Numbered from the stretch's first letter, positions 8,148-19,346 are shown. The stretch: 64,000 nucleotides of DNA from Hymenobacter roseosalivarius DSM 11622 (GCF_900176135.1 NZ_FWWW01000077.1:17481-81480); one strand, 5' to 3'. The notes: generated from the sequence alone by a model not told the origin. Program-made: numbers and translations.

Positions 8148-10631
8148 ATGAGAATACCTGCTTCCTTTTTACGGGTATCTTTTCCTTTCAATATAGGAGC
8201 TGCGTCGGCTCGTGGTCTTTCTCGGATCGGCCTGCAAGGTCTTACGTTCGGGGCGTTGCTTGCTACAAATCAAGGTTGTCAGCGGGCGGGTACAACTGCT
8301 ATTATAGCCCCAGCGACTACCGTTACTGCTACAACTCAGTCTGTAACTTCTTTTAAGCCTGCACCCGTGAGTGAGCGGGTGCGCGCGCTACTTGCGCAAA
8401 TGACGTTGGAGGAGAAAATTGGGCAGATGACCCAACTCTCTAATACTACTATTAATAATACCGGGCAGCAAAAGGATATAACCTTAAATTCTGCCAAGCT
8501 GATTCCGCTGATCAAGCAGTTTTATGTCGGCTCATTTCTGAATGGGGAGGCCGTAGACCCAGCGCAATGGGCCGCGTATTCAGCCGCTTTGCAGCGAATT
8601 GCCATGCGCGAGTCGCGCCTGCATATTCCTGTTATCTATGGCATTGACCACATGCACGGGGCCAGCTACGTGTCCAAGGCGGCCATCTTTCCTCATAACT
8701 TAAACCTGGGGGCCACTTTTAACCCTGAGTTTTCCCGCCAGGCTGCTCGCGCCACGGTGCTTGAGTCAGCTGATCTGGGGCATCATTGGGTATTTGCGCC
8801 GGTTCTGGACTTGGGCGTGAACGCGCAGTGGCCTCGCTTATATGAAACTTACGGCGAAGACCCCCTGGTAGCCTCTGTGCTGGGCGCTGCCTTTGTGCGG
8901 GAGCTACAGGAGAACAAGGAAATTGCCCCTTATAAAGTAGCGGCCTGCGGCAAGCACTTTCTGGGCTATTCTGATCCGCGTACCGGCTGGGACCGCACCG
9001 TGGCGGAGATTTCTGATCAGCGTATTGAAGAGTTTTTCCGTCCTTCTTTTCAGGCCGCAATCGATTCAGGACTGAAGAGCATCATGATTAACAGCGGCCA
9101 GATCAATGGGGAGCCGGTGCACGCCTCGCGTCGCATTCTCACCGATCTGCTGCGCACCAAAATGGGCTTTCAGGGCGTGGCCGTCACCGATTGGGAAGAT
9201 ATTATACTCTTAGTGCGCATCCAGAAAGTGGCTGCCAACGAGAAGGAGGCCACGTTTACGGCCATCGACGCGGGCGTGGACATGGCCATGACGCCCTACA
9301 CGACAACGTTTTGCACGCTGGTAAAAGAGCTGGTGCGAGAAGGCCGTCTCACCGAAGAGCGCATCAACCTTTCGGCGGGCCGGGTGCTACAGATGAAGGA
9401 GGACATAGGCTTGTTCGACAACCCCATGCCGCGCACCGACCGCCTCAGTCGGATTGGCGACCCCGCCCTGAAGCAGCAAACGGTGGAGGCCGCCCGCGAG
9501 TCCATCGTACTGCTCAAAAACATGAACAACCTACTGCCTATCGCAGCTTCCAAGGTAAAGCGGCTATTGGTTGTCGGTCCGTCCGCCGACTCCCGCGCTA
9601 ACCTGGCCGGTGGGTGGACACTGGCATGGCAGGGACGAAAAGAGGAAGAGTATCCTCAAGAAGTTCTGACTATTTACGCGGCTTTAAAAAAGGAGTACCC
9701 GAACGCCCAGGTTGAAACCGTAGCCTACCGTGATGCGGCTGGTGCGCTGGCTTTGGCCCGCGTAACTGCTGCTGCTCGCCGCGCCGATGCCGTTGTCATG
9801 GCTCTCGGCGAGCGGCCCTACACGGAAGGATTAGGTAATACCAGCGACCTGACGCTGCCCGATGACCAACTGCAATTGGCTCGGGCAGTGCAGGCCGTGG
9901 GTAAACCCTCGGTGCTGGTGGTAATAGGAGGGAGGCCCAGCATTATTAGGGCCGTGGCCAATGGCTCGGGGGGCATTTTGTGGGGCGGACTGCCAGGCTT
10001 TGGCGGTGGGCAGGCCATTGCTGAAATTATCAGCGGTAAGGTGAATCTCAGTGGTAAACTGCCCTTTACTTATCCGCAGTTTGCCGGTCACTTCTCGCCT
10101 TATCACCACGATGACAATGAGAATAGCCTGGAGCTAAGCGACTTCGGGGCAGGCTTCGAGAACCGGGGGGCAAAATACAAGGCCTCCATGCTTACCGAGT
10201 TTGGCCAGGGCCTGAGCTATACTACTTTCCGCTACAGCGACTTAACGCTAGCTAACTCAGTGCTCAGTGGTAATGCCACCCTGCGGGCTACCGTGCGCGT
10301 GACCAACGCTGGCACTCGCGCCGGTAAAGAGGTTGCGCTGTGGTTTCTGACCGATGAGGTAGGCCGTATGACGCGCCCCGTGCGCCTGCTCAAGCATTTT
10401 GAGAAGCAGGACTTCCAGCCCGGCCAAACCCTCGAGCTGGCCTTCGAGATTCAGCCCCAGCGCGACTTGACCTACCCCGACGCCGAGGGCCGCCGCCAGC
10501 TCGAGGACGGCTACTTCACCCTGCGCGTGGGCGACCAGGTCCGGCGTTTCCGCTACGCCGGGGCTACGGCCTCCAGTGCCCGGTCGGGGCGGGCTGCGGG
10601 AGCCAGCAAGGGCTCTGCGCCTTCACCATGA
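8148..10631 (+). CDS. Glycoside hydrolase family 3 beta-glucosidase
   Basis: An 827-residue GH3 enzyme of the BglX type, expected to remove terminal beta-linked glucose (or similar) from oligosaccharides in the periplasm. The N-terminal barrel contains PVIYGIDHMHG, KHFLGYSDPRTGWDR, and the nucleophile region VTDWEDI (Asp348). The second domain (about 430-620) and a fibronectin-III-like C-terminal domain (TVRVTNAGTRAGKEV) follow. The N-terminus has a hydrophobic export-like segment with a Cys at NQGC, not a standard lipobox. The last ~20 residues are a Ser/Ala/Gly-rich tail unlike GH3 ends. The ATG at 8148 is preferred over a TTG seven codons earlier. It heads a GH3-SusC-SusD locus. Confidence 0.9.
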   Translation: MRIPASFLRVSFPFNIGAASARGLSRIGLQGLTFGALLATNQGCQRAGTTAIIAPATTVTATTQSVTSFKPAPVSERVRALLAQMTLEEKIGQMTQLSNTTINNTGQQKDITLNSAKLIPLIKQFYVGSFLNGEAVDPAQWAAYSAALQRIAMRESRLHIPVIYGIDHMHGASYVSKAAIFPHNLNLGATFNPEFSRQAARATVLESADLGHHWVFAPVLDLGVNAQWPRLYETYGEDPLVASVLGAAFVRELQENKEIAPYKVAACGKHFLGYSDPRTGWDRTVAEISDQRIEEFFRPSFQAAIDSGLKSIMINSGQINGEPVHASRRILTDLLRTKMGFQGVAVTDWEDIILLVRIQKVAANEKEATFTAIDAGVDMAMTPYTTTFCTLVKELVREGRLTEERINLSAGRVLQMKEDIGLFDNPMPRTDRLSRIGDPALKQQTVEAARESIVLLKNMNNLLPIAASKVKRLLVVGPSADSRANLAGGWTLAWQGRKEEEYPQEVLTIYAALKKEYPNAQVETVAYRDAAGALALARVTAAARRADAVVMALGERPYTEGLGNTSDLTLPDDQLQLARAVQAVGKPSVLVVIGGRPSIIRAVANGSGGILWGGLPGFGGGQAIAEIISGKVNLSGKLPFTYPQFAGHFSPYHHDDNENSLELSDFGAGFENRGAKYKASMLTEFGQGLSYTTFRYSDLTLANSVLSGNATLRATVRVTNAGTRAGKEVALWFLTDEVGRMTRPVRLLKHFEKQDFQPGQTLELAFEIQPQRDLTYPDAEGRRQLEDGYFTLRVGDQVRRFRYAGATASSARSGRAAGASKGSAPSP

Positions 10632-10716
10632 CCATAACGTGGCACTGACCCTGGTGGTCGGTGCGGACGAGTTGCTTTTTCCCAGTGAATTCCCAGCTTA
10701 CTCACCTCTACCCATT

Positions 10717-13700
10717 ATGCCCTTGAATCCCTACCCATCTTTCTTTCAAAGAGTCATGCTGCTGACGGCCTGCGGGTTGCCAATGGTAGTGGCTCCCGCC
10801 CTGGGAGGCCGGAATTTGCCCCGCCGCCCCGCCGCGACCCTGCAAACGCCGGCCGACGTGCCCGTGTCGGGCCGCGTGACCCAGCCTAATGGCGAAGGCC
10901 TGCCGGGAGTGACTGTAATCGTGAAAGGAACCACGACCGGTACCTCAACGGCCCTCGATGGCAGCTTCAGCCTCGTGGCGCCCGAAAACAGCGTACTGGT
11001 TTTCAGCTCAGTGGGGTTTGTGCGTCAGGAAGTTCCCGTGACGGGAACTATGACCAGCCTGGCCATTCGTCTGGTCGAGGACACGCAGGCCTTAAATGAA
11101 GTAGTGGTAGTAGGCTACGGTACGCAGGAACGCCAAAGCGTAACGGGGGCCGTGTCCTCGGTTTCGGCCCGCGAGGTTGCGGCGCAGCCCGTGGCCAACC
11201 CGGCTCAGGCCATCCAAGGCCGGGCAGCCGGTGTAACTGTTATTTCTAACTCCGGGGCACCGGGCGGCTTGGGCGGAACCTCTATCCGGGTGCGGGGAAT
11301 TACTTCAGCCGGCAATAACAATCCGCTGTTCGTGGTAGACGGGTTTCCGCTGCCATCGGATGGCAACGGCAACGAACTCAGTTCTATTAACCCAAACGAT
11401 ATTGAAAGCATTGACGTGCTGAAGGACGCCTCGGCCACCGCCATTTATGGCGTGCGGGCCGCCAACGGCGTTGTTATTGTCACCACCAAACGCGGCAAGG
11501 CGGGCACCTCCAACGTCAATCTTGATGCCTACGTGGGCACCCAAAGCGTTTGGCGGAAGGTGGGGTTGCTCAATGCCCAGCAGTACGCCGAGCTCAACAA
11601 CGAGGCGCGTACCAATTTCAATACACAGTTTCCGAACAATACTCCCCTTGCCCTTAACCCGCGCTTTGACTCGCCAGCCAAAATAGCGGCTCTGCCGTCC
11701 ACCAACTTCCTGGACGAAATTTTTCGCCCAGCCAAAATTCAGAACTATGCTATTTCGGCAACGGGGGGCAGCGAAAAGGCGCGCTACGCCGTGAGCGCGG
11801 GCTACTTCCAGCAGGATGGCACCATCATTAACTCCAGCTTCCAGCGGTTTACGCTGCGAACGAACGGTGAAGTCCAGCTAAATAAAGTATTGAAGGTGGG
11901 CAGCACGCTCGGGCTTAGCCACCAAGACGAACGGCCGCTGCCCAACGAGAACGGCGAGGTAGGCGGCCCCATTCAGCTGGCCCTGCAGGCACCGCCGTTC
12001 GTACCGGCCTACAACCCCGATGGCAGCTTTTACGAGTACACCGCCGCCGATAACTTTGGGGAGGAGAACCCCGTAACCGCCGCGTTGCGGCCCATCCTGA
12101 AGAACAACCGCAACCGCCTCACTTCCACGTTCTACGCCGAACTGGAGCCCCTGAAGGGCTTGCGCCTGCGAACCAACATCGGGGCTGACCTACAGTTTAA
12201 TCAGGGTGACCAGTTTTACCCTTCTATTGACGGATCTACCAGATACCGGCCTGCTAATTCCTCAGCCAACAGCAGCGCCAACTACAACCCTAGCTACCTG
12301 ATTGAGAATACGGCGGCATATGACCGGCTGTTCGGCACCCAGCACCAGGTAAACCTGCTGGTCGGGCAATCGGCCCAGCAGTTTGACTTCTTCTATTTGG
12401 GCGGCAGTCGGACTGGCTACACCAACAACACGCTCCAGATTCTGGACAGGGGTCCAATTAACGCGCAGATCAATAACTTCGGTGGCAATGGCCGCAGCCG
12501 GTTGAACAGCTACTTTTCCCGGGTCAACTATGAGTTTGCCGGCAAGTACCTGCTCTCGGCTACGGCTCGTTATGATGGCTCTTCGGCCTTCGCACCGGGC
12601 AGAAAATACGGCTTTTTCCCTGGCGTATCGGTGGGCTGGCGCTTGTCGGAGGAAGGTTTCCTGAAGGACGTCAGCTACCTGAACAACCTGAAGCTGCGGG
12701 CCGGCTACGGCCGGGTGGGTAACCCACTCAATGCCGGCACTTTCGGCTACCTCCCCACCATCAACTCCGGCCCGAGCACGGGCTACGTGTTCGGGACAGG
12801 TGCCCAAAATGCGAATATTGGGGGGGTGCCCACCCGGCTGCCAAACACCGATTTGCGCTGGGAAAACAATGAGCAGTATAACCTGGGTATTGACTTTGGG
12901 GTACTGCAAAACCGCGTCACCACCTCAGTTGATGTGTATCAGCGCACGTCGCCAAATCTGTTGCTCAATGTCCCGGTGTCGCGGGTGTCGGGCACCAGTG
13001 ACGCTATTGCTACCAACGCAGCCTCCGCCCGCAACCGCGGCGTAGATCTATCTGTGACCACCAATAATTTCGTGGCTGACGACCAGGGGTTCAGCTGGTC
13101 TACCAGCTTGAACCTCAGTGCCTACCGCAGCGAGGTGACGTCGCTTGGCGAGGGACGGCCCTTCAACGGACAGGGCATTCGGGGGGGGCAAACCCTGGTG
13201 CGCTACGATAAAGGCCAGCCCTTTGGGTCTTTCTACGGCTTTGTAGCCGACGGCCTCTTCCAGACGGCGGATGAGCTGGCCGCGCTGGATGCCCAGTCGC
13301 CCACGGGCCGCTACCAAACTTCGGGCACGGCCCCGGGAGATATCAAATTCAAGGATTTGAACGGCGATGGCGTAGTCAACGGGAACGACCGGGCCTTTAT
13401 TGGTAATCCCAACCCTAAGTTCACCTATGGCCTGAACAACACCCTCAGTTTCAAGGGATTTGACCTGAACGTGTTCCTGCAGGGCTCACAGGGCAACGAT
13501 GTGTACAACCTGAATCGCTACTACCTCGATGGGGGACTGGCCGCGGCTACTAACGCCGGTACTATTGCACTGGAGCGCTGGACCGGTCCTGGTACCAGCA
13601 ACTACATTCCCCGGGCAGTCGCCAATGACCCTAATGAGAACAACCGCGTCTCCAGCCAGTACGTGGAAGACGGTTCCTACATGCGGGTCAAGCTGCTCAC

Positions 13701-13908
13701 GCTGGGCTATACGCTGCCTGCCTCGCTGCTGAGCACGCTGCATAGCCAGCGTATCCGGCTGTATGTAAGCTCGCAGAACCTGCTCACTATCACCAACTAC
13801 ACTGGGTTCGACCCCGAGCTGGGCAACCAGGGTGGTAGTTTCGGTGTTGACCGGGGCATCTACCCGCAGTCGCGTGTCTTCCTGGCAGGTATCAACCTGG
13901 GCTTTTAG
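10717..13908 (+). CDS. SusC/RagA-family TonB-linked outer-membrane glycan importer
   Basis: A 1063-residue SusC-type TonB-dependent channel that moves oligosaccharides across the outer membrane together with its SusD lipoprotein. A signal peptide is followed by a carboxypeptidase-D-regulatory-like domain (VSGRVTQPNGEGLPGVTVIVKGTTTGT), a TonB-box region ALNEVVVVGYGTQ, and a plug containing ATAIYGVRAANGVVIVTTK. The rest is a beta-barrel ending in an aromatic residue (AGINLGF). The longer open frame upstream overlaps the GH3 end; the ATG at 10717 gives a sensible start. SusD follows 62 bases downstream. Confidence 0.95.
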   Translation: MPLNPYPSFFQRVMLLTACGLPMVVAPALGGRNLPRRPAATLQTPADVPVSGRVTQPNGEGLPGVTVIVKGTTTGTSTALDGSFSLVAPENSVLVFSSVGFVRQEVPVTGTMTSLAIRLVEDTQALNEVVVVGYGTQERQSVTGAVSSVSAREVAAQPVANPAQAIQGRAAGVTVISNSGAPGGLGGTSIRVRGITSAGNNNPLFVVDGFPLPSDGNGNELSSINPNDIESIDVLKDASATAIYGVRAANGVVIVTTKRGKAGTSNVNLDAYVGTQSVWRKVGLLNAQQYAELNNEARTNFNTQFPNNTPLALNPRFDSPAKIAALPSTNFLDEIFRPAKIQNYAISATGGSEKARYAVSAGYFQQDGTIINSSFQRFTLRTNGEVQLNKVLKVGSTLGLSHQDERPLPNENGEVGGPIQLALQAPPFVPAYNPDGSFYEYTAADNFGEENPVTAALRPILKNNRNRLTSTFYAELEPLKGLRLRTNIGADLQFNQGDQFYPSIDGSTRYRPANSSANSSANYNPSYLIENTAAYDRLFGTQHQVNLLVGQSAQQFDFFYLGGSRTGYTNNTLQILDRGPINAQINNFGGNGRSRLNSYFSRVNYEFAGKYLLSATARYDGSSAFAPGRKYGFFPGVSVGWRLSEEGFLKDVSYLNNLKLRAGYGRVGNPLNAGTFGYLPTINSGPSTGYVFGTGAQNANIGGVPTRLPNTDLRWENNEQYNLGIDFGVLQNRVTTSVDVYQRTSPNLLLNVPVSRVSGTSDAIATNAASARNRGVDLSVTTNNFVADDQGFSWSTSLNLSAYRSEVTSLGEGRPFNGQGIRGGQTLVRYDKGQPFGSFYGFVADGLFQTADELAALDAQSPTGRYQTSGTAPGDIKFKDLNGDGVVNGNDRAFIGNPNPKFTYGLNNTLSFKGFDLNVFLQGSQGNDVYNLNRYYLDGGLAAATNAGTIALERWTGPGTSNYIPRAVANDPNENNRVSSQYVEDGSYMRVKLLTLGYTLPASLLSTLHSQRIRLYVSSQNLLTITNYTGFDPELGNQGGSFGVDRGIYPQSRVFLAGINLGF

Positions 13909-13970
13909 CGCTACGGCGCTGAGCCCCTTACCCCTCAACTTGTAATAGTATGTTACACGCACGATTTACC

Positions 13971-15419
13971 ATGAAGAAGAAAACCCTAGGCACTGCTCTG
14001 CTCTCGCTAGGGCTATTGGCGGGCTGTAGTAAAGACTACCTCGACTTGCAGCCCCGCGACGCCGTTTCGACCGAAGTGTTTTACAAGACGCAGGCCGATG
14101 CCATTCAAGCCACTACCGCCGCGTATGCGCAGCTCCAGAAGCAGGGGCTCTATGGTCACTCCTTATGGGCCATGGATATGATGGCAGATAACTCTTACGT
14201 GGGCGGCGGCGGCGCCGCCGACGGCATCGAGTTTCAGCAGCTCGATAATTTCGCCATTCCGGCCAGCAACCCGGTCATCACCAATCTGTGGCAGCGCACA
14301 TACCTGGGTATAGGCGCCGCCAACCAGGTGCTCACGCGCGTACCGGCCATTACCATGGATGAGGCCATCAAGGCCAGGAGCCTGGGCGAGGCCGAGTTTC
14401 TCCGGGCCTTATACTACTTCTACCTGGTGCGGGCCTACGGGGATGTGCCGCTGGTACTGACTCCCGCACAAAGCCCGGCGGAAGTAGCTAACATCACCCG
14501 TACCCCGATGGCGGAGGTGTATGCCCAGATTGTAAAAGACCTGACCGCTGCCATTCCCAAGCTACCCGCGTCCTACACCGGCAACGACGTGGGGCGAGCC
14601 ACGAAGTGGTCGGCCACGGCCTTGCTAGCGAAAGTATACCTCACCATGGGCGATATGCCCAATGCCGCCACCCAGGCCCGCGCGGTGCTTGCAGGCTCCG
14701 GCAAAAGCCTGTGGCCTAACTACGGTGACAACTTCAACGTGGACAAGGAAAACGGGCAGGAGTCGCTGTTTGAGGTGCAGTACAAAAGCGGCCTGAACAC
14801 CTTCAGCCTTGATGGTCCGGGTTCGGCGATTAACCAATTCTGGGGGGCCCGCTTCTATGGTAGTCCTTTTGTGGTGTCGGGAGGGGGCTACGGCTTCAAT
14901 ATTCCCGAGAAAGAGTTCGTGGACGGCTACGAAGCCGGCGACCTTCGCAAGCCGGTAACCGTGTTCGTGCCCGGCGACAAATACCCGGACGGCCAGGTGC
15001 AGCCCGCCAGACTGCAGGGCGCACCTAATGGCTTCAACGTCCGGAAGTTCTACGCTGGCCAGCTCTCGACCGTCTGGGATTCGCCGCTCAACGTGCCGGT
15101 GCTGCGGCTGGCTGAGGTGTTCCTGATTCTGGCCGAAGCCGCTCCTGGTTCGGCCGATGGTCTGGCCGCCATCAACCGAGTGCGGAATCGGGCTGGTCTG
15201 CCTGCTCTGACTTCCGTTACCAAGGAGGCTGTTCTGAAAGAGCGCCGCTACGAGTTAGCCTTCGAGATGGACCGTTGGTACGACCTGAAGCGCACCAATA
15301 CGCTGCTAACCAACCCACAGCTGATTGCTAAAGGCATCAAGCCCTTCAACGTCGTGCTGCCCATCCCACAGGCGGAGCGCGACGTCAACCCGAACCTGGC
15401 TCAAAATCCAGGTTATTAA
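13971..15419 (+). CDS. SusD/RagB-family glycan-binding lipoprotein
   Basis: A 482-residue partner of the upstream SusC. A lipobox (LLAGC, Cys18 counting from the ATG at 13971) places it on the outer-membrane surface. Family hallmarks: SKDYLDLQPRD after the lipid Cys, TPR-like helices with AEFLRALYYFYLVRAYGDVPLV, and the C-terminal RYELAFEMDRWYDLKR block ending in PIPQAERDVNPNLAQNPGY. It acts by holding glycan over the SusC channel. An in-frame ATG at 13950 would add seven residues ahead of the signal and is less likely. The gene ends 74 bases before a strong terminator. Confidence 0.95.
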   Translation: MKKKTLGTALLSLGLLAGCSKDYLDLQPRDAVSTEVFYKTQADAIQATTAAYAQLQKQGLYGHSLWAMDMMADNSYVGGGGAADGIEFQQLDNFAIPASNPVITNLWQRTYLGIGAANQVLTRVPAITMDEAIKARSLGEAEFLRALYYFYLVRAYGDVPLVLTPAQSPAEVANITRTPMAEVYAQIVKDLTAAIPKLPASYTGNDVGRATKWSATALLAKVYLTMGDMPNAATQARAVLAGSGKSLWPNYGDNFNVDKENGQESLFEVQYKSGLNTFSLDGPGSAINQFWGARFYGSPFVVSGGGYGFNIPEKEFVDGYEAGDLRKPVTVFVPGDKYPDGQVQPARLQGAPNGFNVRKFYAGQLSTVWDSPLNVPVLRLAEVFLILAEAAPGSADGLAAINRVRNRAGLPALTSVTKEAVLKERRYELAFEMDRWYDLKRTNTLLTNPQLIAKGIKPFNVVLPIPQAERDVNPNLAQNPGY

Positions 15420-15492
15420 GCTGGCTGCCGCCCGCGCAGGTTAGAGCGTATAGAATAAGATAAGGTGCTTATCGGCCTGCTACCCTAGTTTA

Positions 15493-15527
15493 AAAAAAGC
15501 CCTCTGATTCGTTCAGGGGGCTTTTTT
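15493..15527 (+). terminator. Terminator after the GH3-SusC-SusD locus
   Basis: AAAAAAAGCCCTCTGA, loop, TCAGGGGGCTTTTTT: a near-perfect stem with a T run, placed 74 bases after the SusD stop. Confidence 0.8.
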
Positions 15528-15698
15528 GGCTTTAGAACAACCCTTTCAACTGACCGACTTCGGCTGTGATTGGGTAGCGCTTCTGGATATGGAAAGCGCA
15601 CTCAGCTCCGCTATTTTATAAAAAAGCTTATGGCTGCTTTATGAGGCGGCGGGAGACTTTTTCAGGTGGAATGCGCCGCTAAGGTAGCCTGGCGGGCG

Positions 15699-15941
15699 CT
15701 AGGGGGCGGCTGTTGCGGCCGGCTGCTGGCAGCGCTTGTGCTCCTGCACGTAGAAGGCCATCTCCTGATGATATTGCACCACGTTCCACTTGGGTTGAAG
15801 CTGCCGGATGTTGCCCAGAAACGTTTGGGCCAGGGCTGCGTTGGGGCACACGTTTAGCTCGTCGGGGTGGGCATCGGCGTCGTGGGCGGCGATCAGGAAG
15901 GTTTCCAGGTTAGTGGTGTCCTCGGCAGCAGGGCCGTGCAA
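15699..15941 (-). CDS. Short open frame, possibly a gene fragment (motif YVQEHK)
   Basis: An 80-residue frame with only a TTG to start from and a stop a few codons further upstream. The product has a natural-looking composition (HPDELNVCPNAALAQTFLGNI, then WNVVQYHQEMAFYVQEHKRCQQPA) and I do not recognise the family. The C-terminal motif YVQEHK plus RC or CR and QQPA is repeated on the same strand at 17541-17575, in a region with no intact gene. It lies in a stretch of decayed genes, so it may be a relic; the coding call is weak. Confidence 0.35.
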   Translation of the reverse strand: MHGPAAEDTTNLETFLIAAHDADAHPDELNVCPNAALAQTFLGNIRQLQPKWNVVQYHQEMAFYVQEHKRCQQPAATAAP

Positions 15942-16328
15942 CTGGTTGGGAGCCGTCCGTTACTGGGGCGCGAACCGGTTGCCGGCCCGAAAGCGAGCCA
16001 CCAGAGCAGCCGGTTTGGCGGCTACTGGTTTGGCTTTGTGGGCCAGCCGGGCAAGGGTGACTCCGCTGCTGGCCATATGCACAAGGGAGCCCGCAGATAC
16101 CTGCATCCACGCGCCCAAAGGAAAATAACTTATAGCAAGCAGTAGTATAAGTTTTTCATGAAAAATGTAAAGGAATAAAAACAGAGATTAATAGCCTGAA
16201 AAGGTAATAAAAAGCGCCTGTCACGCTGCTTCTAATTGGTTTTTTTCTGTGATTGATGCAATATTTATTACATAGTTATGTCCTGATCGCTTTATTTCAC
16301 CATCTCGCCCTCCAGCGTTTCGCCTTAC

Positions 16329-16465
16329 CCATTCGACAACAAGTTTTACCTAATCCTGAACGTAAACGTAGCCGTGGGGGCGATATTGACGGCAACCTCG
16401 ACGCTAACACTACCTTCCCTAAGCAAATGCTGGTAGACTACGTGCGGTATTATCAGTACAAATAA
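16329..16465 (+). pseudogene. C-terminal relic of a GH16 (laminarinase-type) glycoside hydrolase
   Basis: Translated from 16329, the frame reads PFDNKFYLILNVNVAVG, then loses one base in a run of five G at 16376-16380. The next frame continues GDIDGNLDANTTFPKQMLVDYVRYYQ and stops at 16465. Joined together this is the well-known end of GH16 beta-glucanases (LNVAVGG, then FPQQMLVDYVRVYQ). No catalytic ExDxxE motif or upstream domain is present, so only the last ~45 codons survive, with a frameshift. It lies after the SusD terminator in a region that also holds a SusD relic, consistent with a decayed second glycan locus. Confidence 0.7.
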
Positions 16466-16650
16466 GCAAAGACAAATGTAGCTTATATACCCTCTGGGCG
16501 ATTTTTTCGGAATGGCTCGCCGGGTTTACAATCATGAGTTCTACTTGCTCCAGACTGCTCAATTCAAGTTGGCAGTAAGTGTCAGAGCCGGTTCCGTTGC
16601 GTTTGTGGTGCGGGCCGGGCTTTTGATTGTAGCACGGCTCCTGCCAAGGT

Positions 16651-16959
16651 GACCTGAACCTGGCGGAGGCTCGCGCCCGTGTAAATGGCCCAACTTACCC
16701 TCAGGCCTTAGCTCTCCTCAACGCCGTTCGCACCCGCTCGGCCGGCACGCCTTATACGCAGGCTACTGTAAATAATATCCTGCTGGAGCGCCGTATTGAG
16801 TTCTTGGGCGAGGGTACTCATAACATGGACATCATGCGATTGAACGCGCCTATTCTCGCCATGAGCTCCGTGGGGGCCGTAGCACCATCCGATCCGCTTT
16901 ACGTGTGGCCAATTCCCTCCGGCGAGCTGCAGGCAAATGCGCTGATGACCCGCAACTAG
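16651..16959 (+). pseudogene. C-terminal relic of a SusD/RagB-family lipoprotein
   Basis: A 102-codon stretch reads DLNLAEARARVNGPTYPQALALLNAVRTR, then NNILLERRIEFLGEGTHNMDIMRLNAP and ends YVWPIPSGELQANALMTRN. This is the standard SusD ending: AEA-R, the LLNAVR loop, ERR-EF-GEG-R-D-R, and a P-IP--E closing. The same frame has a stop just upstream and there is no start, lipobox or TPR region, so it is a truncated remnant. It is clearly diverged from the intact SusD at 13971. A strong terminator follows 20 bases later, apparently the original one of this lost locus. Confidence 0.75.
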
Positions 16960-16978
16960 GAAGGTCGAAGTTATTTCA

Positions 16979-17012
16979 AAAAAGCCCCCCAGTATTGGAC
17001 TGGGGGGCTTTT
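16979..17012 (+). terminator. Terminator after the SusD relic
   Basis: AAAAAAGCCCCCCAGT, loop, ACTGGGGGGCTTTTTT: perfect stem with A and T runs, so usable in both directions. Both arms carry the GGGGGGCTTT motif. Confidence 0.85.
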
Positions 17013-17060
17013 TTCTGGGTATGCTCACCAACAGCCCTCAAAGGTCTTTAGCTTTGGGGT

Positions 17061-17105
17061 AATAAAAAGCCCCGGCTACTCAGTAAGTGGCCGGGGCTTT
17101 TTATT
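17061..17105. terminator. Bidirectional terminator
   Basis: AATAAAAAGCCCCGGC and its complement GCCGGGGCTTTTTATT flank a short imperfect loop. It lies just downstream of the stop of the small basic gene on the minus strand. Confidence 0.8.
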
Positions 17106-17122
17106 GAAACTGCGCGACTCGC

Positions 17123-17275
17123 TTAGTGGGCGTGAATGCGCTTGCGTTTTTGGATGCGACGCTGTTGTGCCTGCTTAACCCGGCGATACAGCGCCTCTAG
17201 AGGCGTTTCTGCTTGTCGCGTGGTGGTGGCTGCATCATTCAGCTCTTCGACCTTTTTTGATTTGGTAGGCTTCAT
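17123..17275 (-). CDS. Small basic protein of 50 residues, unknown function
   Basis: An ATG at 17275 opens a 50-codon frame: MKPTKSKKVEELNDAA, a middle TPLEALYRRVKQAQQRR, and a very basic end QKRKRIHAH. It has no signal peptide. The composition (Lys/Arg-rich, helix-forming) resembles small nucleic-acid-binding proteins, but I do not recognise a family. Support for its being real: a proper ATG, coding-like content, and a strong terminator 18 bases after its TAA. It may be one of the short genes usually missed by length cut-offs. Confidence 0.5.
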   Translation of the reverse strand: MKPTKSKKVEELNDAATTTRQAETPLEALYRRVKQAQQRRIQKRKRIHAH

Positions 17276-17540
17276 AAGGGAGGTATTTAAGTACTTATCA
17301 ACGGTAGAGCCCCCAAGAAGGATACACTTCCCCGTTGAGTTAACAAATGTAAGGCGTTTTTATTCAGGCTTCTACTTGGTGATTTTTAATCATCATTACG
17401 CCTGTGTCTTTTCATAGAGGAAGAAATAAGGCTGGCTTAATCAGTGAGGTTGAAAGCGAGCAATAATATGTTAGGGCTTTTACGCCCCCTGTGTAAGTAC
17501 GCTTGCTAGATAGCTGTAAGCTAGAATTAGGAAGGATGTG

Positions 17541-17575
17541 GCACTACGGCTGGCTGCTGCCGACACTTGTGCTCC
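17541..17575 (-). repeat. Second copy of the YVQEHK motif
   Basis: On the minus strand this reads YVQEHKCRQQPA, almost the same as YVQEHKRCQQPA encoded at about 15718-15755. DNA identity is high over roughly 30 bases and fades outside. No intact gene surrounds it; the 370-base gap from 17276 to 17646 is otherwise AT-rich and featureless. Confidence 0.45.
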
Positions 17576-17646
17576 TGTACATACACTGGCCTCACGAACT
17601 CATGCGCCAATAGGTTAACATATAGATTTTTAGGCTGTTATGCCAC

Positions 17647-17684
17647 ACAAAAAGCCCCCAGCAATGTGCCGGGGGCTTTTTGTG
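17647..17684. terminator. Terminator of the DEAD-box helicase gene
   Basis: ACAAAAAGCCCCC, loop, GGGGGCTTTTTGT: symmetric stem with A and T tails directly after the helicase stop at 17700 (minus strand). Confidence 0.85.
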
Positions 17685-17699
17685 AATGAGCTTTTGGGT

Positions 17700-19346
<1,647 letters not shown>

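Noticed and set aside
16253..16465. Intact 70-residue gene
   Set aside because: Only the last 30 residues match a family (GH16); the start belongs to another frame, so it is a frameshifted relic.
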